DNA of 64,000 nucleotides from Boesenbergia rotunda (GCA_024364735.1 JAGFNQ010000730.1:124001-188000); one strand, 5' to 3'; numbered from the stretch's first letter, positions 13,114 to 25,020 are shown. Numbers and translations: made by a program. The notes: generated by a model not told the origin, from the sequence alone.

Positions 13114-15549
13114 ATGACTAGGTGTACTTCGTCCCCCTCTCCTGCAAGGCTTCTTCTGCGCGTGAGTAATCCGTCATCCTCTCTTTTGCTATTTAGGGTT
13201 CATGGAAGGTTATCGGGCGAAGTGGTACGAATTCGCCTCTTCGAGAGTGAGGCCCGAGGCTTTGCAGGCGGCCACCGAGACATATGGGGTTCCGGCCGAG
13301 ATGACGATGGTCATCCCTAAGGTAGACCAGAAACCTATGGAGCCCCCCACCGGCATGCTGACTTTCTTCTTAGGAAAGATGGAGCTAGGGCTTCGTTTCC
13401 CTATCCCCCCCCTTCTTTGCGAACATAGCCTCTTATTTTGGCATTCCGTTGCACCAGATGGCTCCCAATGCCTTCGCCCAGATGGGAGGGGGGCATATAT
13501 CATTTTTAAGCTTTTTGGTCTTCCTCTGACTCCACCCCTTTTCCACTCCTTCTTCACTCTGATAGGATCAAGAGGAGGTTTTAGCTTCGCGACCCCTCCA
13601 GGTTATAGGTTTCTGGGAGGGTTTCCTTCTTCGCACAAGGGGTGGAAAGAGAAATTCTTCTTCATAATCGTCATTGCCCTTCAGCCCTTTGTATTGGATA
13701 GCTGACCTGCCAACTCCTCCCACCTTGGAGAGCTTCTTTCGCAGCCCAGCGTATCATCGTGCTAGAGAGGTACTCTCGGGCATGGAGTTCAGCGGCCCGG
13801 GGCTAGTTCAAAGCGAAGAACTTATGTATCGGGCGAGTCTTAGCCCTAAAGTAATGCAGATTAGTCCCTCTCTAGGTATGCTCGTCTCTGTCTTCCACGC
13901 ACATTGGTTCTGACTGATGCTCTTTCTGTTTGGCTTCTGCAGAGGAAGTCATGTATGCCAAAGCGATGAGTCAGTTCATCCGGTGGGAGGAGGCCCTGAA
14001 TCCTCCTCCGATTGTTCCTAACATTCCTTCCGCTCCCGCCGAGTCCGTCTAGGGGCCCCTTGTTTCAACTCATGGGGTTGACTCCGGAGAAGGAGTCGAT
14101 GTTACTGTTATATCCCCCCCCCTAGCCGAAGAGTCAGCGCCCCCAGCCCCGTAGGTTGCCTCGGGCGCAGGTTCCCTCGTCGTGGGTGACCCCACTCCAG
14201 GCACGAGCAGCCCTGACAGGGGGGGCACAAAATCTACTTTCTCCGTCCCTCCGATAGTCGTCCATCCCCTCGGCCGGCAGAAGCAGCGGCTCCCCAAGGG
14301 CTTGGGCCCTTCTTGGAAGAAGCGATGTCCCATCTGTTCCTCTTCTCTGCCCTCAGTGCCGGAGGAAACGATTTTGCCTACTGGGGTAGCTTCGCCTACT
14401 TCAGCTTTGCCTGTTTCCATCCCCGAGGTGGCCCCCTCCCACTCCGTCGCCTCCGCTGTCACTCCGACGGGTAAGGAGGCGTCACGTATTCAATTTCGTA
14501 TGAAACTAAATCGATTAAGGGAGAGGTTGGATGCAGCGTTGGAGGCCTCCATGCGGTCCCCCTCCATGGTGCGATCGGGGGAGATTTCGACCGCTCGAGT
14601 TTTGCCGAAGGGGATTTCATGTCCTGACGAGATGGATTCCAATTCTCCCGGCTCAATTACTGAGGCTGCTGTCGTCCAGCATCCTTCAGTTCACCCGCCC
14701 TCTCTGCCGATCAAAGAGAAGGGTGGCGTACCCTGTCCTCCAACCGAGGAAGTCGTGCGGGCCTCGGCCGGACCGCTAGCCAGTCTTCGCAAGACCCTTC
14801 TGAAGCTGCGAATTACTATAGTATTTGCTTGTCTTTCGGTGCGGCTGCTAATCTTTTAGTGCGATGTCAGGCCGGTGAGGACTGCCTGGTGATCGGACAA
14901 GGCCTGTGTTCCGAGCCCCAAGCGGAGACCTTACTCCAGCGAGCCCTAAAGGCGGAGGCAGCCGCGAGTCTTGAGCATTGGTCCGGGGTGAAGTAGCTAG
15001 GCCAGCCACAACAGGGCTCTCCGTGAGGAGGTAGGGCAGCTGAGGAAGCTTTTGCAAGACACCAAGCAGGCCCTCGAGAATTCCCGACACCGAGAACGTC
15101 TAGCCTCCAAGAAGGCCATGTCTTTCACCCAGGATCTCCTTCAGGTGACGCGGGAGAGAGACCAGCTACAGGTGAGGGAGAAGGAGCTACAGAGCCAAAT
15201 GGAGTCCCGGCTCCTGATGGCTACTGATCGTGCCTTTGCCCTGGAGGATGACCTAGTCCAAGCCAGGGCGGATGCACGGGCGGCGTCTGAGCAGCTCAAG
15301 GAGGCCTTAATTGAGAAAGATGATATGTCTGCTGAATTAAGGTGGCTAAGATGGTCCGTTGAGGCTGCCGATGCTTCTGCTGCTCGGGAGGTAGAGAGGG
15401 CCTTCAAGGCGAAGTTCTTGGGCTCGAAGGAGTTTCGCGCCATTGTAGCCGACCAGGTAATGGAGCGTTTACAGCAGGGCTTTCATGGGGCCCTTGGCGG
15501 GCTAAAGAAGGGAAAATTCTTACCTCCCGGTGATGGCCCAAGAATGTAA
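13114..15549 (+). pseudogene. Degenerate 'putative gypsy type transposon' (PF04195-like) ORF with coiled-coil tail
   Basis: A short first segment from ATG 13114 ends at CTGCGC|GTGAGT, and TTTAG|GGTTC near 13198 looks like its acceptor. The main segment 13202-13705 has the RAKWYEF..., GAYIIFKLFGLPLTP and PGYRFLGGFPSSHKGWKEKFFF blocks typical of the plant domain annotated as a putative gypsy-type transposon protein. The middle of that domain reads in a neighbouring frame between a C-run (about 13405) and a G-run (about 13487), so two compensating indels are likely. Pro/Ser-rich segments follow (14182-14859), then a 165-residue charged coiled coil (15052-15549, heptads such as RERDQLQVREKELQSQME). 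I see no protease or polymerase domain. It is a mobile-element remnant rather than a host gene. Confidence 0.6.
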
Positions 15550-16626
15550 ATACTCCTCGACTTGTGTACAGGTCTCTGCTTGAGGCCTCGAACGGCCTGA
15601 TTACGGACAAAATGTTATTTATCTTTTCCCTTTGTGTGCGAATTCTAGTATGATGTGCTTTTTGTTTTTGCGTGTGGGCTCCACCAACCGACTGCCTTCG
15701 TGGCTGATACTAGGAGTCATATTCCTACACGCGACATTTAGATCGGCGAAGTCTCGTTGCTGGCCCATGCTCGCTAAGGTGCAGGGGTGGTTTTCGAACT
15801 GTCTCCTCCATATTATTCACAATCTCTTTGATTGGACCCATTAAGAGTTGCGGGTTCCTAGGCACAGTAAGGGCGTGTCAATCGAAAAGACGCTTGGAGT
15901 TATGGCACCTACCGTGCGTTAACTACTTGGGGAGAATCCCCGCATTATAAATAGGGGGATGGGAGGAGCCAACTTTTCCCATCCCTCTGGTTTTCACTTC
16001 CTCCCTTGTGTCATTACGTGCATCTTCCATGTCCCTTGTGCGAACCCCCGTGCTGTGCTTGTTTGAAGGACTAGACAGGGGTAGAAGCCTTGGTGTCCTC
16101 CCCTTTGCTAGGGAGCATAGCGGAGATGATGCCCGGGGTCTCGCTGAAGATTCTGGGGGAGGTGGAACTCCCTGCTTGCTCGTGGAGTGCGGAAAGGACT
16201 TTATGTGGCCCTCCATGGGGCACGGGGGAGATGACCCATCCTACTGATCCCCAAGCCCCTGGTCGGCCGGTGGTGGTGTACCCCATGCACCATCGGCTTC
16301 TCGCGAAGACGAGGGTATCACTGGGGTACGTCGTTACCGGGGGACGCCGCAGGTTTGAGAATATTTCCATCTGTTTTGCCGCTCTCCCCCTTGGTATTTT
16401 TTGTCGACCTGTACTCGGGTGGCGGCCCGGAGTTACTTCTTTTCGTGCTCCGGAGAGAAATTACGGTGGCTCCTCCCTCCTGACCCTGTTAAGGCAATTC
16501 TAATTTGCGTCTTTACACGCTCCGGGAAGCAGTTGCGGTAGCCTCTACCCCCTCCTCTTTTTTCTGCTTGTTTATGGTGAAGATCGAGGGTGTCTTGATA
16601 GGGCCGGACTGCGCATGTGTTATCTC
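15550..16626. other. 3' part of the degenerate element, no gene
   Basis: No recognisable protein. ATTATAAATAGGGGG near 15942-15957 resembles a TATA box, so an LTR or internal promoter is possible. Overlapping ORFs at 15923-16503 are mutual antisense shadows with no domain. Confidence 0.4.
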
Positions 16627-16757
16627 AGGCGTCCATTTTCGCCTCAGGCTGCTCGTCAGGAATATCCGAGCTACTTAGGCGTCCATTGTCGTCCCAGGTT
16701 GCTCGTCAGGAATATCCGAGCTACTTAGGCGTCCATTCTCGTCCCAGGTTGCCAGGA
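16627..16757. repeat. 50-bp tandem repeat, about 2.6 copies
   Basis: Units AGGCGTCCATT...GCTACTT start at 16627, 16677 and 16727, nearly identical in the second and third copies. Confidence 0.9.
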
Positions 16758-16987
16758 TGTATGTCTTCATGTATTTCATTATGTAAATGAATGATTACTT
16801 TCGTATACTGGTCCTGTGTGTATGATTGCTTTATATTCCTGTGCGCTGTGGGTTCTTCAGAAAGTGTATTGTTTCTTACTTCGAAATCGATTAAGTTCCC
16901 CGTTGGGTTTGGGTCACTCGACTAGGGGTGTAGACCCTCGGTTAGGTCCGACTGCTCCCAGCGCCATCTGACCCGTGAGTGCTGGGT

Positions 16988-17100
16988 ATTACTTGGACGA
17001 GTGCGTAAGTCCCGACCCAAGCCTATGTGCCCCACGGAGCATTAAGGGTATTAAATTACTTGGACGGGCGCGTAGGTCCCGAGCCAAGCCTAAGTGTCCC
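16988..17100. repeat. 67-bp-period duplication
   Basis: Two copies of ATTACTTGGACGRGYGCGTA followed by GTCCCGASCCAAGCCTA, starting at 16988 and 17055. The second ends exactly where LTR element B begins, suggesting that B cut this element. Confidence 0.8.
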
Positions 17101-17101
17101 G

Positions 17102-18184
17102 TGTTGGGATCTTTGCCCTAGCTAGAGGGGGGTGAATAGCGTTTCTTTGATTCTTTCAACCTACGTTGTTAGTTTGCACAACGGAAATACAAGATAATAA
17201 AACTAACAACAAAGAACAAACGCTAACAAACCGTATTTAGTTGGTATCCACCCTGGCCGGGTGACTAATCCAACAATCCGTCGGTGGATCACTCCCCGGA
17301 TAACCTCCGGCTATCACGTGTCGCTCCTTGTGGGTGGAGAAACCTCACCACAACACCAACTAAAGCTCTGGACACGAAGACTACTAACTTGCCCTTAACC
17401 AAGACAAGTTTCGTCAAGAAACTCAGCCACCACGAAGTCCTCTTTAAATAGGATTCGGGGCTGATTTCTCGCTACCAGTCGACTGCTCACTTACTAGTCG
17501 ACTGGTAGGCTTCAACGGCTACAAAATATGCAATGAATGCCTCAGCCGCCTTCGCAACGGTCGACCTCCAGTCGACTGGTATAGGACCAGTCGACTGGAG
17601 CCAGTCGACTGGAACCAATTCCAGTCGACTGGTCGACCCTCCTTGGGTCGACCCGATTCTCTGTGTGTTGTGGTCCCAGTCGACTGTCACAATGGCAGTC
17701 GACTGCCCTGCTCACACACTTAAGGTTTTCCCTCCTGAGTACATTCCACTCCGCACTCAAACCCTAGGATTTCCCGAGTACAATCACACTGCACTCGTAC
17801 CCTCACGACTCGACTGACTCCTCCTCCAGAGCCTCGACTGTTGCCTTCGCGCCCTCTTCATCTTCGGCCCTCGTCCCTCGGATGCGCACGCAAGCCTCCA
17901 GCTTGCATCCATGCCACCCTTCACGTACGCCTCGAAGTCCGCGCCCATCAGCTCATCGTCCCTGCACTCCAAGGTTCCTCAGATGCGCACACAAGCCTCC
18001 AGCTTGCCTCCATGCCATCCTTCACCGTACTGAGGCCGTCCAGTCAAGTCCATATGCGTACCTGTACAACCTGCACACTCAACATACGCATATCAAATAC
18101 ACAGGTAAACCTAAGTTAAACCCTTTGCACAAACATCAAAACCCATGGTCACACCGGACCATCTTAGGGCCGATTGCTCCAACA
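17102..18184 (-). repeat. 3' LTR of element B
   Basis: About 1083 bp. It holds eight AGTCGACT palindromes in roughly 240 bp (about 17475-17705), a TATTTAAA box on the minus strand near 17443-17450, and an internal duplication of the ATGCGCACRCAAGCCTCCAG block (about 17882 and 17980). Confidence 0.93.
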
Positions 18185-18198
18185 ATCTCCCCCTTTTT
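18185..18198 (-). other. Polypurine tract of element B
   Basis: On the minus strand reads AAAAAGGGGGAGAT directly before the 3' LTR. Confidence 0.85.
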
Positions 18199-18312
18199 GA
18201 TGTTTGGCAATCCGTTTAAGTTAGGGAAAGCAAGATAGTAGTCAATAGCAAAAACCATGCTAAATAAATGCATATGCAATGCAAAATGGATCCTATCCCA
18301 AGGCATCCTACA

Positions 18313-18389
18313 CCTAACCCTCCAAATTAGGATTTTCTAACACCTAGCCCTCCAGGCTAGGATTTTCCCACCTAACCCTCCAAGTTAGG
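18313..18389 (-). repeat. Three consecutive short hairpins in element B
   Basis: Units 18313-18331, 18343-18361 and 18371-18389 each form a stem around a CTCC-type loop. The stems are CCTAA/TTAGG, CCTAGCC/GGCTAGG and CCTAAC/GTTAGG. The middle unit differs from its neighbours on both sides of the stem in a way that keeps pairing. They lie in the non-coding internal region, about 130-200 bp from the 3' LTR. Confidence 0.75.
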
Positions 18390-18433
18390 ATTTTTCACCA
18401 ACATGGGCTTTTTAAAGCTTTTCCCAAGCTCCC

Positions 18434-18527
18434 CCTACACTGGACTTACAAAGGCTTTTTAAGAACCTCTCCAAGGTTCCCCTACACTGGACTTACAAAG
18501 GCTTTTTAAGAACCTCTCCAAGGTTCC
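18434..18527. repeat. 47-bp tandem duplication in element B
   Basis: The unit starting CCTACACTGGACTTACAAAG occurs at 18434 and 18481, identical over its length. Confidence 0.9.
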
Positions 18528-20228
18528 CCTTACGCCAAGAATGGGGCAACCATGCTCCCCCTCAACCTTAGCTCCCCCTATACCTAGGGTTTCTTTCTAG
18601 CAAAGGTATTGGTTTCCTACTTAAACACAATATTTCTCCCCCTTTGCCATACATCAAAAAGAACCCAATAATTACCCAATTATTGGTTCTTAACATCCCC
18701 AATGATCCTAAACATAGTGTACTAAACCCCCATACACTTGTTCCTTGTCATTTGGATCCCAAGTCAGCTGCTGATACCCCAAATCAGCCCTGACCAGTCG
18801 ACTGCCCCCAGGGCAGTCGACTGATACTCTGATAATTAGTTTTCTGGCCGAATTTCAGAAACGCGTCAGAAATTCCACAAATCTTCAAAAATTCTCAAAT
18901 TTCGTGGACAATTTTGTGGAACCTATACCTACTTGGGAAAAATACATCTACCCATGTATCTATCCCCATTCCCAAGTTTGGTACAAAACCCAAAGGTTTT
19001 CTTATGAAAATTAAGGCAAATAGGAGACAACCTCCCCCTTAACCCATGCCTTCTCCTAATTTTCATTTTCAAAGGGTTAAGTTCTACCCAACTTAACCTC
19101 CTAACACCAAGTTAGGTTCTTCCCAACCTAACACCCGAGTTCTTCCCCTTTTGGACACCACTAAGGCTTACTCCAAAGCAACCTTCCCCTTAGTGCCAAA
19201 AAGAACTCAACAAAAGTCTAAAAACTCTAAAGTTTGCAAGCACACTTGCTAGGATATACCCTATCCTAGAAAAATATGATATCATGGAAATATCAAGTGT
19301 GCTTGACTTTTGGTACACATCTAAGTTTCTGAAGGATTTAACATTAAGTATCAACTCTCAAATTCATTTCTAATTTCATGTGTTTGTCAAACCTACCCAT
19401 CATAATTCGACACATGGAATTGTCCTCAATGTTCCCTGTTTAACCTCTAAATCTTAGATACCTAGGGAACCTTATCAATCCTTCTTGATTTTCATAAACT
19501 CCAATAAATTCTTATCAAATCATGGGATAACACTTTATACAAAGAATATGAAATCATAAACATCAACTTTAATCCAAAATCATATCCCATAATTCAAATT
19601 TGCACTCTCTTATTGACCAAACTGCCCCTTTTTGTAATTTCTCACAGACCAGTCGACTGCCCATATGGCAGTCGACTCTCAAATCGAACAGAGATCCCGG
19701 TCGACCTCCCAGTCGACCCCCAGTCGCCTGCCACCAGTCGACTGGTATCTGAGCCAGTCGACTGGTGGCTGAATTTCAGCCCTCTTTGGTGAATTTCAGA
19801 AATGTCGTAGAAATTTCACAAATCTCCAAAAATTATGAAATTTTGTGGGGAGATTTGTGAAGCCAATATCTACTTGGGAAAAATACGTTTTCAAATAAAT
19901 GTACTCCGGATCCCAAGATTGTCACAAAACTCTACTTCTTTCAAAATGTATCAAATAAACTCATCCTAGAAGTTCTAATTCTTACTTCTCTTCAATGCAT
20001 TCTCTTCTCCTTGATCATAACTCATTTTTATTATTGAGTTACATGGTATTCCACTATTTAACCTCAATTTTGTCAATTATAGCCCTATTTTCACCTTTTC
20101 TCCCCAAAATTCACCTTTTGATGTGCCAAAATTTAGGATTAAGACTTACCCAAGTCTTCTAACCCTTTTTGGCACATTTCACTTTACTTTCTAAGGGAGA
20201 AACTTTTGAGATCCATTTACCATGGACC
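18528..20228 (-). other. Non-coding internal region of element B
   Basis: No ORF of interest. CAGTCGACTG-type palindromes cluster near 18794-18823 and 19652-19768, at positions matching those in the 3' internal part of element A. Confidence 0.7.
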
Positions 20229-21869
20229 CTAAAGGCTCCTAGAGCTCCCCCTTGAGCCCTTAGTCCTAGCCACCTCCCTAGGTGACTCTACCCATACTAG
20301 GCCACACCGGTGTGCCACCGATGACTCTTGACCTACAACGTGGACTCTCTTAACCTTAGACACATTGTCCTTGGTTATGTCCTTATCTTTTCCTTTGGAT
20401 GGCACCCACTTGCCATCCTTGAACTTACCCTCCTTGCCATGTTTATGTGCTTTACCGGCACATTTCTTTTTGTTGGCCTTGGAGGTCTTAGATCGGTACC
20501 CCAATCCCGATCTATCATAGTTGGGTTTGATGCTACCCAACACCATGTCTAAGCCCTTAGACCCAACCGTGAATCTTTCTAGAGATTTTTCTAATGCATC
20601 AAGCCTTACCCTCAAGGCTTGATTTTCCCTCTCTAGACCTTTATTTTTGGAGTCCATATGTCCACTTTGGACATCCCTAGAACTACCCATTTTCTTAGGC
20701 ACATTCTTTCCCTTCTTGGGATTAGTGCCATGATCTTTAGATACAAAGGTCCTAGATTTACTATGATGCATGCTTTTCTTAGAGTATTGATCTACCTTGT
20801 TATCCTTAGTCCTATCATTATACTTAAATCCAATGTTATGTACCATTAAGCAATTTTCATGAAATCTAGCATGCATGGATGAATGATTTGTATTATTTTT
20901 GGCATGTAAGAAAGGACTTGAAATTGAATTTCTTTTTAAACTAGGGTTAGAAAATACCTCCCTTACCCTTGTAGTCCTTCTTTGTTGTGAGTTTTACTTT
21001 CTTCTCTCTTCTTTCTCCCATCTCCTAAGATGCTCCATCTTCTTTAGCTCACCTTTTCTAGGACACTTGGTGTGAAAGTGCCCCATCTCTCCACATGTGA
21101 AGCATCGAATCTTCTTCCTTTTAGCTTGAGCTTCACCAATTCTACAACCCACATTAGCTTTAAAGGAATTTACAATGGGTTTAGGGTGTACCTCCTTTTT
21201 CTTACCTAGTGGACACTTATCCTTGTAGTGCCCCTTTTCATTGCACCCAAAGCATACAATGTGGTCTTTAGTCCTTGCTTTGGTGGAGGTTGAGGCTTGG
21301 TTGACTTCCTCTTCACCCTTGGATGAAGTGGAGGCTTCCTCTTGATCATGTGTAGGTGAGGGTCTCTCCTCCCCCTCAATCCTTGAGGTGGTGACCTCTT
21401 CTTCTTCTTCTCTTGAGGAGGTCGATGATCTTTCACTTAGCTCCTCCTCCTCACTTGAAGAAGTTGACACTTCTTCCTCCTCGTGAACTATTGAGCCCAT
21501 TTCCTTGGGCTCTTCCACCACTTGACCTTGTGTAGGGTTTTTATGAAATTCCACCAACTTGGTCCATAATTCATGTGCATTCTTATAATTCCCTACAACA
21601 CTCAAAATATTGTTAGGCAAAAGATTTATTAATATACTTATTACCTTCTCATTTGCCTTTGATTGCGCTTGTTGTTCTTGAGTCCAATATCTTGGGCGGA
21701 GCTTCTTCCCATGCTTATCTCTTGGAATTTCAAATGGTTCTTCAAGCACCATCATGTACTTCCACTCCATCATCAGCCACGTCTCCATTCTTGACTTCCA
21801 ACGCCCGAAGTCTTCATGGTCGTAGACCGGTGGAGTGTATACGTCGTCCCCAAGTTTGTCTTCCATCAT
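20229..21869 (-). pseudogene. Gag of element B with one internal stop
   Basis: Two minus-strand segments, 20994-21869 (291 residues) and 20229-20876 (215 residues), lie in the same frame and are separated by 39 codons that are open apart from the TAA at 20994-20996. Together they span about 546 codons. The N-terminal part has the WKSRMETWL, LRPRYWT and INLLPNNILS blocks of copia-type gag (UBN2-like), an acidic Ser/Glu-rich hinge, then two zinc knuckles: CFGCNEKGHYKDKC and CFTCGEMGHFHTKC (both CX2CX4HX4C). The C-terminal part is Lys-rich with a short coiled coil (LERENQALRVRLDALEKSLE). The intact protein would bind RNA and form particles. A single stop in an otherwise clean frame suggests recent loss. 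Confidence 0.88.
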
Positions 21870-21924
21870 TCTTCTCCTCTAGCGTGTACTCTCTCGGTGG
21901 TTAGTCCGATCAAGAGCAGTCCTC

Positions 21925-21936
21925 GCTCTGATACCA
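21925..21936 (-). other. Primer-binding site of element B
   Basis: The minus strand reads TGGTATCAGAGC, the complement of the plant initiator tRNA-Met 3' end, two bases from the 5' LTR. Confidence 0.92.
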
Positions 21937-21938
21937 CT

Positions 21939-23004
21939 TGTTGGGATCTTTGCCCTAGCTAGAGGGGGGTGAATAGCGTTTCTTTGATTCTTTCAACCTA
22001 CGTTGTTAGTTTGCACAGCGGAAATACAAGATAATAAAACTAACAACAAAGAACAAACGCTAACAAACCGTATTTAGTTGGTATCCACCATGGCCGGGTG
22101 ACTAATCCAACAATCCGTCGGTGGATCACTCCCCGGATAACCTCCGGCTATCACGTGTCACTCCTTGTGGGTGGAGAAACCTCACCACAACACCAACTAA
22201 AGCTCTGGACACGAAGACTACTAACTTGCCCTTAACCAAGACAAGTTTCGTCAAGAAACTCAGCCACCACGAAGTCCTCTTTAAATAGGATTCGGGGCTG
22301 ATTTCTCGCTACCAGTCGACTGCTCACTTACCAGTCGACTGGAAGGCTTCAACGGCTACAAAATATGCAATGAATGCCTCAGCCGCCTTCGCAACGGTCG
22401 ACCTCCAGTCGACTGGTACACAGGACCAGTCGACTGGAACCAATTCCAGTCGACTGGCAGTCGACTGGTCGACCCTCCTTGGGTCGACCCGATTCTCTGT
22501 GTGTTGTGGTCCCAGTCGACTGCCCGCTGCCCTCACACACCTAAGGTTTCCCCTCCTGAGTACATTCCACTCCGCACTCAAACCCTAGGATTTCCCGAGT
22601 ACAATCACACTGCACTTGTACCCTCACGACTCGACTGACTCCTCCTCCGCAGCCTCGACTGTTGCCTTCGCGCCCTCTTCATCTTCGGCCCTCGTCCCTC
22701 GGATGCGCACGCAAGCCTCCAGCTTGCTCCATGCCACCCTTCACGTACGCCTCGAAGTCCGCGCCCATCAGCTCATCGTACCTGCACTCCAAGGTCCCTC
22801 AGATGCGCACACAAACCTCCAGCTTGCCTTCATGCCATCCTTCACCGTACTGAGGCCGTCCAGTCAAGTCCATATGCGTACCTGTACAACCTGCATACTC
22901 AACATACGCATATCAAATACACAGGTAAACCTAACTTAAACCCTTTGCACACACATCAAAACCCATAGTCACACCGGACCATCTTAGGGCCGATTGCTCC
23001 AACA
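21939..23004 (-). repeat. 5' LTR of element B
   Basis: About 1066 bp, nearly identical to 17102-18184. The palindrome cluster (about 22315-22520) has a slightly different copy arrangement from the 3' LTR, which accounts for most of the length difference. Confidence 0.93.
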
Positions 23005-23405
23005 ATAATATCTTTATTTCAGAGTTAAATAAAATACACATGAATTTTTGAAATTAATTATGCACAATAAAACAAAACAAAGTGTATATATTCAGAAAAC
23101 AAATATAGAGCATCATAATAAATACAGACTCCCACTGGATGGATACTTCTTCTATAAGAATGACCCACATATCCTCAACATATACATGAAATACCTTAGG
23201 CGCCAAGCCATAGGTGAGTGGATCTGCTAACATAGAATATTACTGACATCCTCCATCACTTGACAACTCTGAACTCTTTCTTTAACTGCTAAAAACTTGA
23301 TGTAAAAGTGCTTCAACTTCCATGAACTTGGTTGTTCTTGGCATAAAGTTTTGTGATTTTATTATCACAATTGATTCTCATATGGCATGTTATTGCAGCA
23401 GATAT
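23005..23405 (-). pseudogene. Decayed copia RNase H tail and 3' region, minus strand
   Basis: On the minus strand the stretch aligns by eye to the end of the copia element at 45200-52055. Shared blocks are AAACTTTATGCCAAGAACAACC, the LADPLT coding block near 23223, CCTAAGGTATTTCATG, and GTGGGAGTCTGTATTTATT near 23115-23135. It is full of stops and frameshifts. It touches the 5' LTR of element B directly. Confidence 0.7.
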
Positions 23406-24440
23406 ATACAAGTGTTTAAATCTAGCCATTAACAGGAAGTAATACATAACTTTTTATGCAATTTTTTTCTTATTCTTCCCTGATATGCGACTACCATGCT
23501 TATAACGACGATGAGTACAAATTCTGCATTAATCAATTCACTGTTTTATTCCTAAATATCATATAGTTATTAATGCAACATCAATCAATTTCTCTATAGG
23601 TAACCTTAAACCCCTCACTAATTTCTTTGTACCGTAGAAACTATCAGTTGTTAGGTGATCAACAGAGAGCAACTCTAATATCAATTAACAAATGTTATTG
23701 TAACATTGTTATGAAAAATGATGTTCTGCCTTGATATTCAATAACCTTGCAATAACTGATAGTTGAGAAGACCAGATGGAATGTTGTTATACTTCACTTT
23801 CACTAGCCTTTAATATGTCATATAGTTTCTGAATTTTAGGTATTGATATTTCATCTATATTGAAATGATCAACTGTATTCATTGAGTCATGCACCATTAA
23901 TTGTATTGCATTGTTATTATTATTTGTTGATTGAATTGCATTGTCATTATTATTTATATAATATTTCCCTTGAAAGTTGTGTCAGATGAAGAAGCAACTA
24001 GAGTTCTAATTAAATTTGAAAAATAGTGATCTTTGGACAATAACAATTATAGTAATTTAGGACAAATCATTTTTTACAAAGATGTACTTTCACAATATCC
24101 TCATCATGGAAACTTTATTTTTACATTTGTCATGATTATGAGAACATCGTATTCGGTATCATTCAAATATTTTGGATAACTCTCAGTAAAGTTCACAACT
24201 CTTCAACTCCAACAAAATATTCATCTAGGATAAATCTATTTTCTATTTATTATGCATCTAAGATTTATTGATATACATTGTATCTTATTGACAATAAAAT
24301 TTCAACATTACTAAAATAAGTACAAAACTAAACGTCTATAGTTTAAATAACGGTAAATTACAGAAAACTTCCTAATCCCCATTTGATTTTTGCTTCCACT
24401 CCCCATTTGATAAATTCTTTGTATTTACTCCCTGATGGAT
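23406..24440. other. AT-rich decayed repeat, no gene
   Basis: Stops in all frames and no recognisable motif. Probably a continuation of the older element on the left. Confidence 0.4.
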
Positions 24441-24524
24441 TGAGTATAAAAGAGTGAAAATTGAGTATACATTAGTGAAAAATGAGTATAAAAGAGTGAA
24501 AAGTGAGTATAAAAGAGTGAAAAT
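24441..24524. repeat. 21-bp minisatellite, four copies
   Basis: TGAGTATAAAAGAGTGAAAAT-type units at 24441, 24462, 24483 and 24504. The period is a multiple of three, so one minus-strand frame stays open and reads a seven-residue repeat (YSIFTLL). This is most likely an accident of the period, not a gene. Confidence 0.9.
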
Positions 24525-24784
24525 TGAGTACACAGTTTCTTGATGTGGTGGATGCAACCTTATATACTCAAATTTCTAACTTTTATACTCAACTTTCTTC
24601 AAATAATACTCACAGAACTGTCTTATCAATCCCATCAGTGACTGCATGTAAAGAAAATTTTGAATGGGGACTGCATGCAAAGTTGAATTTAAGAAAATTT
24701 CCCCTTTTAAGCTTACCCTAAAGTATTCAAACCTAATACGTGCAATAAAATTAAACAATTGAATTTTACTCTACAACATGCATT

Positions 24785-25020
24785 GTTTACAACCTAAACA
24801 AGCTGGCCAAGGGGCTACGAGCAAGCAGGTCAGGGGGCCAAGCTTGTGGCTAGCCAAGGGAGCAACCAAGGGGTCGTGAGCAAGCCGGCCAAGGGAGCGA
24901 CCAAGGGGCCACGAGCAAGCCGTCCACAACCAGCAAAGCTTGCCTGCCACCAAAGGGCAACGAGCAAGTCGTCCGTGGCCAACCAAGCTCACGGCCAAGG
25001 AGCCGCGACCGTACTGGCTA
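24785..25020. repeat. GC-rich degenerate tandem repeat
   Basis: Repeated GGCCAAGGGGCYACGAGCAAGC-like units in an otherwise AT-rich region. Open frames on both strands here follow from the repeat composition. Confidence 0.6.

Larger units (their letters stand above)
17102..23004 (-). mobile_element. LTR retrotransposon B, gag-only, minus strand
   Basis: Reads right to left. The 5' LTR is 21939-23004 and the 3' LTR 17102-18184; both start TGTTGGAGCAATCGG and end ATCCCAACA in element orientation. The primer-binding site (21925-21936) is a perfect TGGTATCAGAGC and the polypurine tract lies at 18185-18198. The only coding region is a gag with two zinc knuckles (20229-21869) broken by a single stop. 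No pol domain is present in the remaining 2 kb. Flanking 5-mers are TCCCG and ATAAT, so there is no target duplication. The LTRs are very similar, pointing to recent insertion. Related to element A and to the solo LTR at 2887-3886. Confidence 0.92.

Noticed and set aside
17841..18238. Pro/Ser-rich ORFs in the LTRs of element B (also near 22616-22939)
   Set aside because: They lie wholly in LTR sequence, repeat with the LTR duplication and have no coding signature.
24372..24557. ORF reading a seven-residue repeat
   Set aside because: Explained by the 21-bp minisatellite period; no start context or homologue.
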